Of a stretch of 64,000 nucleotides of DNA, positions 27,701-42,700 are shown in pieces (position 1 is the stretch's first letter; every line of letters starts with the position of its first letter). This DNA comes from Xiphydria camelus (Eukaryota > Arthropoda > Insecta > Hymenoptera > Xiphydriidae). Both the position numbers and the translations under genes were made by a program. The notes under the pieces were generated by a model. That model had not been told where the DNA came from, ran no database searches, and worked only from the letters and a program-made list of their open reading frames with translations. The stretch spans positions 11,022,822 to 11,086,821 of the forward strand of contig OY783193.1 of assembly GCA_963678675.1 (NCBI GenBank), read 5' to 3'.

Positions 27701-30700
27701 ATTTCTCCGTAAATTCTTAATTGATTTCAATGAAATCAATTGCATTATGCCCATAATTTTTTAATGAACATAGGGTTTCCATCTGGGTCAGAGGTTTTAG
27801 AACACCCCGTATAATGTTTTTGAATGAAGGGAACATTTTTTTAGCACCAGCAATTATTTCTCTCAGTGCAGATTCATCCGTCAGAATAACTTGGGGTCTC
27901 ATTCTTCTCCTTTGTCATTCTGAAACTCTCTATTTCTCACCTGCCGCATGTTTCTTCAGATTTTCCTTCGACAGCTTTATTTATATACGTACCTATGTAC
28001 GTATAGCGGGAGTGGTTTTCTCTCCAAGGACTATTCGATAGACGACGCGGAGATCTCCGGCATCCCTATGAGAAACGAGTTTCCCTTGACTTTTTATCAC
28101 GTAGATTTCCAGGTCGACGATGCGACGCGTCCCACGGGCGGGAGATTTCACGACTAATGTCTTTCCGAAAAAGAGAAGGCGAGGAAGAGAAAATGTTTGA
28201 GAGAGAGAAAGGGGTTCCCTCCTTTCCCGGAGAGAGTCGGAAGTTGGTCTCGCGATTTACCTCGTATAGTTTTTCCCTGATAAATATTCAGCGGTTGGAA
28301 CGTCGGTAGTTCCATGCAAAATGAGGTTCGCCGCGTGGCTTTTCCCCTCCGCTTTTCATCACTTCCGCATTTCCCTCACTGCCGGGTTTCTCGAAAAGCG
28401 ACCGCGCGAATGTTATACACGTGTACCTACAGACTCGTGCGAGGATCCAGGAAGAGGTGCGTACGTTTAATTCTCGACGGGAGGGACGCTACGCGAGTTC
28501 TAATTGCAATCATACGTGCGGTTCATTTTCTCGTTTTGATCGCTACGGTTTTTTTAACAAATCTGTAAATTTCCGTGAAAATTACGTTTGTAAAGTACCT
28601 CTATAGATACATTTCGATGCGGAAGTAAGCGGGGTTTTTTAGCGTAAATTCTAGTGCCAATAGGGTATGAGTGGGAAAAGTAAACAAGAGTGCTCTCTCT
28701 CTCAAGTTTATTTGCGTTCATAGATCGACAGCTTTCGAGCACTTTCTTCTTTAAACCGAAGTATAATATCAGCGTATTTAACTGCTTGACTTTTCACTCT
28801 TGCACACTATTACTATTACGTATATTTTTACTTTCATTGTACTTATTGTTATCCTTGCGTATATTTACTTTTCCTTCTTTTTACTTTTATGTATTTACAT
28901 TTATTTACTTCTCCTTTGACTTGCTTTTACTGTTACTACTTCTTTCTCCTTATTATTATTTATTTTTACCTTTATTTATTTTAACTTTTACTTATTTCTA
29001 CTTTTGCTTTTACTATTGCCTTTTACTATAATTTTTCACTTATTTTTACTCATTTTTACCTACTTTTTACCTTTACTTATTTTTGCTGACCATCATATTA
29101 TTCGTTACATTATCGTTACTTTTCATAATGTTTGCCTTTCTCCTTATGCTCCTAGGAGACATGTGTCTTAAAGCTTACTTAATAAATGGACTGTCTTCTT
29201 CTTCTTCTTCTTGACATTTCCGAAAAAATAGAGCAATCTTTGGAATTGAACTTTCGACGATTTTATTTTACGTTTCCTTCGAAATAACGACTTAATAATT
29301 GTAATGTTTGTAACGATCGCGAAAAAATATATAAGATATCCAGAGATTTCGATTTTTGTGATTAAAACGTGTATCGATTCCGATGATTTCACATAGAGAT
29401 CAACTATTAATTAAAACCGATTACTTGAAATATCGCTATTTTTAATTAGCATTAAAACGCTAACTTATTTTCAATCTTAATTATGCAATTGTTTCTTACG
29501 TGAATATTTACTGCATATTGCAGCGCATGGCGACAAAAATTTACCATGAAATCAGTAAATGCCTGACAGAACGATAAGATAAATGTAAATAAGTAGAAGG
29601 TGTCAATTAATTCACGTCAACCCCCCCTGCTCCCGAAAGAAGCCGAAGAGAAACCGTCTCGCCACGATCAGATTCGCAGGAAGAGAAAGGACGACTGGTA
29701 TGCGGGTCTTTAAATCGCGATCGACTCGGCTTATCTCGAAGAGCCGGAGGTATATATATACCCTCCTTTTCTCTCTCTCTCCGAAGCCGGATGCCATCGA
29801 CATCCTCGTCGACAAGACCGAAAAGTCCGGTCGCTAAAATTTATCGCGGTTCTACCTCCGGCATCCCATCGCGCTGACGGTGTCAGAGAAATTTACGACG
29901 CAGCGCGGAGGTTCGGAAGGCGGAAGGGTGCGTTTCAATTTTTGAGATAGATAGTGTAAACTCCTTTCTAACGCCGTTCACGCTCTATATCTCCCCACAG
30001 AAGTTTCCTTCGTCGAAGCTTTGCTATTTCGGCAGAACTTGTAGACCCTTTCTCGCTGCTTTCCCTCCCGCAATTTATTTCGACGTGTCTGGGTTATCAA
30101 TTAGTCGAGCCTATTTAATTAGAATGCCCTTTCGACGTTCCAATTACGCAAAACAGTTCACTCCGTTGAAGCCCTACCCAGCGCGAAGATGAAGAGCTCG
30201 TATGACCTGCATTATAACTCTGTGTGATGTAGAGAGTTTGTTTGCTCGCAGCATATATCTATACGAGTATAAAAGTGTTGTGTGCTTGTCCGAGCCTATC
30301 GGGTTACCGGAAATTTTGTCTGATCTCGTCCGTGCTGCTATATTGATACTTTTTATCGAGTCGAATCAAGGCTTTACATATCTACTTATAAGTAGAGTGT
30401 TCCACATTAGATCATTCATTCCTAATACATTTCTTAACGTGCTTTTTTCCTAAAGGATGCGCAAATTCGAGAAGGTATAGGGAAATGCAAGCAGACAAAT
30501 TTAATAAAATTCAGTACTATTACAAACTTTCAGTTTCCCACATTTATTAGAATAATCCGATTCGAGAGGATCCTTGAATCCTCAAGGAATGCCCTCTATG
30601 TACCTATATGTATATCCATGAAACAGGATTCCACTTGACGAAAGGAAAGAATATTGCACTTTCAATGATCCTCGGGATCAGTCGGAGTGAATTCGAATCA

Positions 30701-33700
30701 GTATCGATTGGATTAGGGCTGCGTCCGGAAAGGATGGTGAACCGACGAAGGAATAACGCGTGAAGTAACAAAGAGGGCCCTCAGGAATAGACTTTCTCCG
30801 TAAATTGCAAAAAGTTCTCCATTAGATATATTTTTTTTACCACCCCTCCGCGTCTAATAATTCTTAGGCCGACTCTACGCGCTATCTGCTCCGCGGATTT
30901 ATAACCTCGGGCCACTCATAAGCGAACTTTGGATAAATCGCAAAAGTTAGGGGGTTGAGAGTAGCCGGAGGAGAGAGAGAGAGAGAGAGAGAGAAATTGG
31001 TATAATATATTTCCCATGGAGGAGGTGTCGTCCCGACGTAAATCCTACTGTAAATTCTAGCGGTAAGGTGGAGTGCAGGTTGAATGATGAGATCGAAATT
31101 CATTCCGGCTTCGTATACCGCGCGTTATCTTTCACGCCGGAAAGATTGAAATTACAATTGAAATCTGAGGGAGGAATTGTCGACGTATAAAACACTGGTA
31201 GGTATATTCCTTTTCGACTGTAGGTTTGGGGAAGGGATGTAAAGGAGAAACTTCGGGAGTTTGTTAGTAACTTAACTTCTCTGCTATAACTTCCCCGTTC
31301 GCGTTTATGAAAATTTTACAGTATTATCGAGCGCTTGTATCGAATTTGGTATTATATTTTACAAGAACAATCGCGTCGAAAAGTTTGAGATTATCATGTG
31401 ACGATGACATTTACTACTTATTTTTATGCACAACTTGCATTTTCTTTACTTGCATTTGATTTCACTTCGGTTCGAAGCTGATACTCTAAAGTTTGTTTTC
31501 CTCCGAGCTCGCAGAAAACAAAGCAAGCATTATGCGCACGTAGTAAGTGCATAAAAAAAGAATGCATAAGTTGAGTGCACAAAGTAACAAATTTTATTGT
31601 ATCTCGTGTTCGTTTTCGAAAAGGTCACAATTTAACATTTCTTAATCCAACGTACTTTGGAAACGAAGCGAGATCTGATAAAAATCTTCTTATAGAAATT
31701 CTTTGAGCTCAACAGCTGAACAACTTTTCCAATTAAGCCTTCATTGTATCTGGCCCCGTTTTTGAAATGCTTCGAGGGAGTTAAACTCTGGGAAGTTGGT
31801 TCGCCCTTTCAAATCAAAGTAAAGTGCTATATAAATGCGGGTCCCTCATCCTAGATCAAGGCTGGATTATGAGTGCGGATGATGAGGATGAAAGAAAAAC
31901 GGAAACATATAAAGCGAGGATCAAAGTAAGGAAGCTTCCCCTCGAAAGATATGCATATATACAAATATATGGGATTGGGTAATTTTAAGTCCCTCTGGTT
32001 CCACTTGAATTTCCAAATAAATATTTAAAAAAAAAATTCGAGAGACCTATAGCGAGCGAGTCACCTCGCGAGAGGAGGGTCGATTTTAAGGGTAAACGAG
32101 AAGGGGGCGATTCGAAAGTTGAACAGAAACGGTTCGGTCGAGCGATCGTCGAAATTGCATGCGGCCACTAAAGCTTTGACTCGATGAGGGGCGAGAGGAG
32201 GGCGAAGAGACCGCAGAACGTGAAGGGAATTCGGAAAGAAGGCGCGGCAAGGGAGAGAAGAGAATCTAAGGGGGTAAGTTTTGTCCACGTTCCTCTCTCT
32301 ATTTCTCTCTCCGTCTCTGAGAGGAGCTCCGAGAGTTCTTTGGGAAGTCTCGCTTCGGTAGTGTTGCATTCACTCGAAAGTCGGGGTTCGTCATTGTAGG
32401 CGGGAGGATTGCCAGAGACGTCGAAACGAAGGAGTTTGCTTTGAGGCAGTCAGAGTTTGAGAGTTCTTTTCGAACGATGGTCTTCTTTCGTAAAAATGTC
32501 CTCGATTTTCTTCACTCTGTTGTGACGAGAAGGGCTCGCTTTATGAGCACATTTTATTACAGAAGTACTCAGGTTTTATATTGCGTTCACTCACCCGCAG
32601 TTAGATCATCCTCTCAGCGAAAGAATATCAGATCAAGTCTTCCTCACTTCCTCTCGTCTCGCCCTTTACTACTCGATGTACGCTCGAATTAAAGCGATAC
32701 GACGATATTGCAACGAGACCCTCGTTTTCCGCTATTTAGATTGGCATGGTAGGTAACGTGCAACCCCTGCAGCAGGTATGCACTTACGAGTATATGCACA
32801 ACCGGAGCCTCGCCCCGGTTATTCCGTGCGAGCTAGCAGGTAAGTAAGTCGTGCGGTGGAATGAAATTACCCGTTCTTGAAATTGCTCGGGAACGTATAT
32901 CCGCGAGTATCGAAGGAGGAGGGCTGGTTGGAATGGAAAAATGGCAGGGAAGGCCTTTTTCTCTTATACTTTCCTTCCCGCCTCTCAGTAATTCTCCTTC
33001 AGCTCGCGCCCCTTTCTTCCGCAATGTTGCAGTAAGCTCTTAAACTAGCGACTTCGTCGTGTCTCGACTTCCTGATTCAACATTGGTATAACGCGCGGTA
33101 ACGTCGCTTCGCATGTTGCAATCTCGGGGCTACTTGGTACTCCGGGGTAACTCGGACGTCGACTACTTTGAATCTATCGCTCCGAGTACCGTAATTTGGG
33201 GTTACTGTAGGCATCCGAGTGAAGTGATAGTCGGGAAGATAATACTACGCTTGTATAAGAAAATGACGAGGTTTAATTTCGCATTCGTACTTACCCCTCG
33301 CTCGTGGTTTCGTCAGTAGCTTTTGCACGATGTTGTCGTAGGCCGTTTCCTCGGCGACGCCCGAGTCCTTCACCAGCTTCTCTTTGATGGCGATGCATAT
33401 GTTGTACTTGGCCAAGAGGTCCTCCAGCTCCTCAAAGGCCTTAGATGGAAAATGGTTGATTATGGCGGGGTACAAGTACACGTAACAATAGCTGGTGAAC
33501 GAGACATGCCATTAGTGGGTTCTCGAGGGATGAATTTTGGAGGAAATTCGGAGGGGGGCGAAGGAGAGGAAGGATTTTTTCGCAGAATCGTCTTAATTGG
33601 CTGTACTTGAAATCTCTCTCAAACGATTTCTGGTGCCTTATACTCGATTTTCCAAATGGGTGAGGGTGCCTCTCGTAATTCATATCATGGTGTGTGCTAG

Positions 33701-36700
33701 CATGCCGATCTTTATGATTTAGTATATACTCGTATATACGTGGATATGTAGTACGTATACTGTAAGAAAAATTTTACTTTTAATGTGTACTTCTATATAT
33801 AAAGCTTTTTTCAAATACGTGATTATGAAAATTAATATATTTCCTTATGAAATTGCCCTCATTAAATTTCATAAAGGAGTATATTAATATTCACATCACG
33901 TATTGGATAAAAGCTTTATGTACAATTGCATTAAATTTAATACAAATTTTTTTACAGTGTACTGCATAGAGTGGGGTATGGGTGTAATCGTGCGAGTAAT
34001 TTCTGGATTATTATATTACTCTTGTAAACATTTGATCTTCCTAGTAGTAAATGCGCAAGAACACTCCCGAATATTAATTCCGTAAATGCGAGAGTCTTTT
34101 AAATGATTTTTAATTCATGGAAAATATTGGACTTGGCCTTTATATCGTGGATTTATACTCGTACATAAAGAGAAGTCTCGCTACTAGTCTTTCATGGTAA
34201 GCTTTTTTCCACGAAGTAATAGTGGCGAGTGACGACTGCGTTAACCTGGCAACTGAGGAGTTGAGAGGGAAGACACTCAGGAAATACTAAATGATGAGAA
34301 ATGCTCGACGATTCCCGCAAATACATGGAGAAACCGATGGGTTTGACGAGGGATACTTGGTGCACATTTTGGAGTAACAATTCCAAAATTTTGTTGTTCA
34401 CGCACTCTTTAGTCATAATAAAAGCAATCGAATTGCGCGTTCGATTCAAATTCGTCATCCCCTTCGCTGTTCATTGACATGGGAAGATGACATCAATGAA
34501 CTTCAAGATCCGGAATTATTAGATTTGCGTGGGTGCGAAGAGGGAAGTGAAGAAAGGCGACCGAGATAATTCTGCTCGATGTAAAATTTTTATTAGCCTC
34601 GACAAGGAAGGGGATGAACCGACAACCGTGAAGAGAAGAACGTCTAAGTGGCAGACTCGAAGCAGCCATCTCTCTCGGTGTCCATTAAACTCTCGTCGTT
34701 CCTCTTCCGTAACGCGCGATACGACGGTGTTTTTCGTCGGCGCGTCGGGTGTAAATTGATTTTTCCGTCGCATGCATAAATATGCAAAGTTGTGTTACTG
34801 CAAGCGGTTGCACTGCCGGTGACTACTTGAATATTTATGGGACTGGGGTTCCTCTTGTACTTCGCAAGTTGTTTCGCTCCTCCGGAATTGGGTGGGTGCG
34901 CCCCGGCTGGGGATATGTGCAAATGTATACAAATTTTCGAAATTCCATAAATACAATATTCCGTGTAACTGTACCGCCTCTCTGTGTAATTTTGTCTTTT
35001 ACCAGTCGAATTGCAATTAAGGCAGCGTATTTTAATCGATAGGACGTCGTTAAATGTTGATCATAACGTGTATAACGTAGTGAAGTGCGCGAACAGGAAG
35101 GAAGAGTACTATATTCCCTCGAGTTCCCCCTTTTTTTTCCGGATGAAACATCGGGGAAGGACCGCGTCGTTACTCGGTGTTCCTCGTCCCTGCGCTCTTA
35201 TGAATGTTTGATCGCTATCGTACGTGCGCGCCCGAGGGCCAAAGTTTCGCAGGGGTATTTTTTTCTTAAGCCATAAAAATCCCGGGGATCGCGACGATAT
35301 TTTTCAATTACGCCATTTTTATACGTCGCGCCTGCGGTGCACGGGCAGGGTGGTAAGCGCGCGAAGTATATGAAGCGATATAGAGGTCCCGTATACGTAC
35401 GTATATATATACACACAGCCAGCTGCGAGGTATTATCGTGAATTATTATTACGACTATTCTCTCAGCCACCCCGGCGTGGCGGTATTTTCGTCGTATTTA
35501 GCTGCCTCGTTTCCCTTTCTCTCGAGACGCGCGAAGGCGAGCTCCCGCCTTCGTAATAGCCTTTCGTATCAGCGCGCTCCGCGGGAAATCTTGCACAGCT
35601 TTCTTCCGCGGCGAAAAGAGAACGGTGCGCGTGGTCTAATTAAATTTGCGCAGGACGCGTGTACGTTTGCGAGTTCAAACGATTCCTTCTGTGCGACCGC
35701 ATATAAGAGTCGAAGAAAGGTTTGCGTTGATTCGTTACGTGAAGGAGAGTGTTATGGGATGTTTCATAATATACACAGAGAAAAAGAATTAGTTGGAGCT
35801 ACTGAAAATTACTTGAGAGGTCGTGAGTAATTATTTATTGATATCAATGAAATCATTTAATGCGTCAATTTGATATCTCCTCCTTACGATCATGTGGAAT
35901 ATTATAGTTTATGATTGCAAGGAAGAAATACTTAATTAATATGGAAAAAGATTTGATGGATGTAAATAAATCATTACTTGTGCGACTCCGCAAGTAATTA
36001 TTAGTAGATCCAACTAGTTTTTTTTCTCTCCGTACAGTTAATATCTCCTCTCACAAAATTATCATCTATATTGACACATATCTTCGTGGCCGTTTTAGCA
36101 AAAACTCGCTGCTAGTCTTTGATTACTTTATACTTTAATTGCTAGAACGGAATGAGACTTTTTTTTTTCTCGTGAACAATTTCAGCCATGCAGGAATATC
36201 TCGCGGTATATCGGTAGTCGGATCTTCGGATCTGAATCGTATTAACACGAAGCGCGGTACATGCCAGAAGCCGGGGAGGTGTGCATTAAGGGGAAAATGA
36301 GTCTTGGGCTGTTAAATATTCACTAGATTATAGGAACCGTTGGAGCAGTCGGGTGAGAAAGAAAATGAGAGAGGGAGAGAGAGAGAGAGAGTACCGCCGA
36401 TTAGAGTAATTAGCATATTGCAGAGTATCGTGGCGAGAGCCTTTCTCGCAACGATGGCAATTGAAAGTAGTCCAGCTTCATGGTCTGCCTCTGCCATTAC
36501 GAGCTAATTTGCACGGTTAATCGTTTACCAGCTCGGCTCCTCGCAACAGAATATCGCGAGAATGTGCGTGCGTTAAATTTACATTCAAAGAGAGGCGAAA
36601 TAATGTGACGTTCGAACGAATGAATACATTTCTTTCAGCATTAAGGGGCATCTTTCAAATCTGAGGATTTTGAAAGTAGCTCATGAGCATTTTTCAGGTG

Positions 36701-39700
36701 ATAGTTAGTCAGAGTATACCGAATCATGAGATGAAAAATCGCTCAATCAGTACCTATTCAATCCTCATTGGTTTATAATTAACGTTATTCAATAAATATC
36801 GAACTCCTACTGAGCAACTAGTGTGTCTTGAATTGAACTGAATACTTCCTAAAAATCAAGAAATCGAAAATACGTCAAATGATTCAACAAAGAAAATACA
36901 TAAGACTCTGTAATGCATTGTATTTGATTCGATTCCGAATTTATCCGAATTTGCTGTAAATACACGATAAATCTAATATTGCTCGAATCTGTCAAATCTA
37001 ATTGAAATCGCGTTGGCAATCATGCTCATCGCCTGCGATTTTCTAAATTGGATAATATATTACATTTTTAGACTATTAAATGAAAAAAAAACCACACGGT
37101 AGCGGTACGTAAATAATTAAATAGGACCGATTAAAATTTATTTTACCAGATAAAAGAAAGCAGAGACGGAGATATTACGGGCCTACTAATTTGAGTCAAT
37201 TTGGCCAATTTCCAACAGCGCTTAAAGACGCACCTTACACCTTAACCGAACGACTATTATTCGCTTATTCGATCTAGAATCTCATCGTAGATAAGAAAGA
37301 GGAGAACACGAGAGAAAACGCGAAAGAATATATTTGCCGATTCTCAATTTCTCCACGAACAATTCCACGCTCCTCGAAGATGCGAAAAATAAAAGTGGAT
37401 CGATCTCGCGCGATTCCGAATTCCCGGCGAACGTGGCGACATCCTACCCATTTCTCATCGCGACCCGTGCGCGCGGCGTTGCGCGTTATTCTTCGCCGTG
37501 CTAGGAATAATATCGCTATTTCCGCACGCGCGGAAAAACGTGAGAGAAGGAAGGTGAATTGGGGAAAGAGGGGAGGAGAAAGGGAGCGTCGCGCGCGCGT
37601 CTCTCCGACCGCGCAACCACGTCCCCTCCCCCTCCCGCCCCTCACCACTCCGGCTATAATTTCATAAGCGTCCGATTGATTTGTAGATCCCTTAGCCTCC
37701 GCGCGGGGAAGTATCAATTTTCCAGGCAATCTCTGCATCGGAAGCTGCGAAAGAGAGCGGAGGAAGTGGGAGATCGGGTAAGTGCACCGGCGTGGAGGTG
37801 CTCCATGACGTCGAAGTCGTATTCGACTATCCTCCTCCGCCTCTTGCAATCTCATACGGGGATAAATAAATATTTATATTCTCCCGTCAAACGTGGCAAA
37901 ATCGCATTTTCTCGGTTTTACGTTTCCACGTGAGAACGCGTGACGTCGGCCGATCGAGGGCACCTGTCCTCGTAGCCCGATTTCCCTTGTTTTTCATCGT
38001 CTTCTTTGTCGGCCGGAGTACGGTCGATTTAACCGCGATTAGGCATCGCTGATGACGGGGGGGGAGATCCGGAACGATCGAGAAAAATTCTCCGCGGAAG
38101 GAGAAAAAGCTCCCCATTAAAGATCCCTGCCCTTTAAGCGCGCCTCTTTTCCCCTGATAATTTAAGACTGCGCCGGGTGGATTTTATTTGAAAATAGTAT
38201 ATATATATATATATATTTATGCACCCGGCATACCTCGTAATAAAGCTTTGGGGTATCGTAATTTATCTGCGGCGTGGAGAAGAGACGGGGGACGAGAAGA
38301 AAATAAAGTACACCGTCGGAGTTTCATGTACGATTCGTCGAGAAATGGGAAAGTAGCTGTGTAGGTGTGCCAATAATTATCGGAATGTTTAATATTTCCT
38401 GCTGTGGAATGATTTACGATATCGCATCTGCATTTAGGAATGAAATATGCGAGGTTAGCGAAGAAGAAGACGTTGGAATCTGACACTGCCTACTTTGTGT
38501 TTGGTTCGTAAGGGTGGATAGGGTGTCTCCACCAGTCTCAGTTATCCGAGCTTTTCTTATCGGTCGTCAGTTACATGATAACGTTATGGGTGGAGTTCGG
38601 GTATCAATTATCTTATTTTAAACTGAGAATATTTCGAATTTTCGTTCATTTAACTCTTTTTCATTTTATGAAATATTTATTTGCATGACACGAAATGAAA
38701 TCTAGGATGCCCGGGAAAAAGAGTATAAGTCAAAGTCGCCTACCAAAACACTTCTACAATTTTCTTCTACTTTCCTAGAGATATTTGTGTGCTACATGCA
38801 TTTAACGGTTCTTATGAGAAGTGTTATTTTCATTTTATACATTTTTTCAACAGTTTGTGTTTCAATATAAACAAATAAAGGTGTTTTCTGAGCAATACCA
38901 TTTTTTGACTTGTACTCTTTTTCCCGAGCATCCTAGAAATAATGATATTTATAAGAAAACGTATAAGTAATAATAGAAATTATAAATATAAGTGAAGTAA
39001 AAGAAGGGAACGTTAAAAATATCAGGTAGAGAATCGATAATAATCGTAGAAACGAGTATATCAAGTTCTTACAATAAATGATCGAAGTTATTCGATTCTC
39101 CCCTATATGCGTGAATAATCATCGAAAAGTCTGAATATCCCTCTGCGAGCGATTTATGACACCAAGTTCATAACACCAAATTGGCCGAATTTCATCGAAC
39201 CCATTTCGAGGGGGATTTATACGCCGCGTGTGGTGCGTGAACAGAGTGAAATGTGATAACGATAATGATCTTCGTAATCATATCGGATTATTCAGAGACT
39301 GATGGATCGTCGTGCTACCTATATATATGTCGTAGATTACCTCACCTTGATTCCGTAGTTACTCTCCTCGTACATAATGGATACGTAACTCCATCCCATC
39401 CTGCGCACAATGTCCACCATAGCCTTGACCTGGTAATGATCGCTGGGTATGGTACGCGTGAAGTACTCGAAGCGCTGCTTGTTGGATAGCTCTGGACTCG
39501 TGGAGAAGAAGGACACCTAGGGACAGAAACAAAAAATAAATATAAATTCCAGTCGATTTTAATCTATGGCTTCGATAGAATTTGGTCTTAACATACAGAA
39601 ATATTCATATTCTCAAATTTAATTTTTAATCCGTATACGGGGTGTTTCGCTCAGGATAGTCATAGTGGGTGTGGCTTAATTTACCCATACTTTTCCCGCA

Positions 39701-42700
39701 GTCAATTTATCACTGATCGGCGGAATAATTATAGGCAAATTAGGCCACACCCGCCATGACTATCCTGAGTGGAACACCCTGTATATATTCAATAATAAAC
39801 GACAAAGAAACGGTCCGAAAAAATAATGTTTCGTAAAGTTATAAGTACGTTTCTCTCTCAACAAGGTTTTGACGTCATCGAAAAGACAGAGAGACGCACT
39901 TACGCTAAGGAACGAGTGCGAGAGAGAGAGATGGTCTTACTAGACAATGATATAGCTGCTTTTCTAAATATCGTTTTCCAGCTTAAATAAGGTAGAAAGT
40001 GGAAAATGAAAAAATACTAGGTAAATAATTGTCCAAATTTTTCGAATCCGTAGTACAAAAATTACTGTGAAAACCGATTGGGTATATATCTTCTGACAGT
40101 CAAACGATTTTTGTTCCTTCTGAATCTGTATTGCGATATGAAATGCAACGATAACTTTTCATAGGGATCCTATCAAGAACCGTTTTCCACCCAAGGCATT
40201 TCCACGTGGTGCCTGCACTTTCGAAAGTCAACGTAGCTCGGAGCGATAGAATTGGCTTTCGGAAGATGAATATCGTGTAGCTGCAGCGAGGTGCTCGAGA
40301 AAATGTTCGCGTGTTTGCGGGGGACCATAGTTTTTCGTCACGAAGAAACACAAAGTTATGGTGTCCACTGAATAATATAACCGATCCGGTGTTACGAGGT
40401 TCTAGAAGTTCCTACACGTACGAGGGGATGATTTTCTCTCTGATGGTATAGTAATACGAGGGGGTGGAGCGGATGGTATACCATAAGCTGGGCTATTTCG
40501 ATTCTCGAGGGTATAACGTCGAAAGCGCTTTCCTTCCAGTAAGACGTCCCCTTTTATTCATACGTTACGATCTACTGAGGTACAAGATACTTCTAAAATA
40601 CTGACAGTCGAATTTGGAAATATTCAAAGTTCTGGCTAAACTGAGACTTTTTGATTGTGTGTGTGTGTGCTGTGTGTATAATTTCTTTTCATATGGAGAA
40701 CAGCATCGCAACATTTCATTTAATTGTATACGAAACTCAATGTTTATTGTTAAATTTGAATGAATTACGACAGAATTTATGTAATTTGATTCTAGTAAAA
40801 AGTTAATATGACATTTCGTGTAGTTTATCAAATTTCCAAAGTTTGCATCATAGAAGAATGACCGCGACGTAGAATAGAGTAAATTATTCTCGCAACTATA
40901 TATACCACCTCGTGTCTCCTCTACATTGCCGCTGGCTGTACCTGCACGCATCAATCACGATACTGCAACGCAAAAACATGCATCGCTAACCCCTCCTCCA
41001 TCCGTGCACCCGTACAACTAAAAATTTGTAGAGCAGAGAGAGAGAGAGAGAGAGAGAGTGTCACCATTTTTCTTCGTTACGCGAGATAAAAGTTCACACC
41101 GAGCTACTTATGGGTCGGTTGGCAGCATCTTAAGCGACGCTCAGCGCGCTCGATAGGTGCTATTTTCTAGAAGAGATTCGTCTAGACTGACGCTGTAAAA
41201 ACTTTCGTAGCTTAGACGTCCATGAGCGATGGGGAGCTTTTTGCCGTGCCTCGAGATAACGCCGAAGATGGTCTCACAGGTACAGCGTCCTCGCGTATCC
41301 CTTTATACGCCGAAGACGCATTTAAGGGATGCGGCGCGGCTCTTGGAACTCTAGGGCGACAGAAAGGACGGAGGGGTCTCCTTTGAATATTGAATGATGC
41401 GTCTTACCGCCTTACATCGAGTTATGTTAACTATATCTACATTAGAGAAGAGAGAAAGGGATAGAGGAGAGAGGGTGCATCCTTACTTTCTAATAGTGTT
41501 AAGTATTGCAAAATTAAAAATTGATATATTCAAATTTTGAGACCACATGTAAGTTGTGATGGCATCCCTTATCATTCTCATCAGTCACGGATAGTTACTG
41601 GAAATAAACTTGGGTGAATGGCAATATACCGAGTAAAGAGTTTATAACCGACTTTTTACCGAGTTTGTAGTTAATATTTAAATTGAAGGGGCAAGAGTGG
41701 ACGAATGTGTCATGTTACAATTAGCTTATTCGTCCCATTTATCACATTCTTCCACTTTTAAAATACAAAATTTTGTAACATGATACGTTCATCCATTCTA
41801 AAAGTCATTGAAAGATCGTCAGTATTCTTATGAAAGTCTGTGATATGATGCAATGATACATAACATGTTCTTCGTTAAGAAGAAAAGCTAAATTGAAATC
41901 GTAACATAACACATTCATCCACTTGCCCCTTCAATTGTTTGAATATGGCGAAATAAATATTTTAATGGATCAAGTAAATATCTGTTAACTATTACGATAT
42001 TTATTTGGAACAATTAGATCACGTTTAAAATATTTGTGATGTATTTCGGGACAATGCCAATTTCTTGTTATGATAACTATAATACAATTTTAGCAAAAAT
42101 TATAGCAAAACTTGTAGAAATAGCAAGCGTTTGCTGTAATTTTTATTAAAATCATAGTTATCGTAACAATAAATTAGCCTTGTTCCGGGTTTTACCACAA
42201 ATTTTGTAAAAGTTACAATTAATTTTTTTCCGCGATCCTTTGAAGCAACTACTTGAATGAAATAAAGATTTTAATAATTAACCTATATTTTCTTGTCCTA
42301 ACGAAATATTTATTTCGCCGTGTTTGAAATTACATTTAGTAACTATTAATAAACTGTTTTCTCGGTGTATACAGATCAAAATTCGTCTTGCAATTTGATT
42401 TAAATTACCTCATTAAATATGTATATGCCGTCTATCCGCACGATATTAAACATGTACCTCTCTCGCATACCTCGTACAATAGGTATCTCGTGTACAAACT
42501 GACTTTAGGTCGACAAGACGATATTATTCCATAATGCCGTGCAATGTGGCGCTTCGGGCCATGCCGTTCTCTCCTTGCGGCTGCAGTAATAGATCTGTGT
42601 GCATCCGTATACGGTGAATATACAAAATTATTCGTCTGAAGAGGTAAAGACGGAGGAGCTTGGCTCCGCCAGTAGCCCATATATATGCGCGGCTTCAAAT

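Larger units (their letters stand above)
41629..42367. mobile_element. MITE of the 47200-47417 family, with two insertions
   Basis: Left CCGAGTAAAGAGTTTATAAC, right TATTAATAAACTGTTTTCTC and GGTG-TA. Interior GGATCAAGTAAATATCTGTT and TATTTATTTCGCC match the family. Two inverted repeats inside (41681-41936, 42025-42212) account for its length. Confidence 0.7.

Noticed and set aside
37274..37855. 193-codon open frame on the minus strand
   Set aside because: Arg/Ser/Pro-rich, lies in a GC- and CpG-rich segment where stops are rare, and both strands are open. No domain, signal peptide or family residues.
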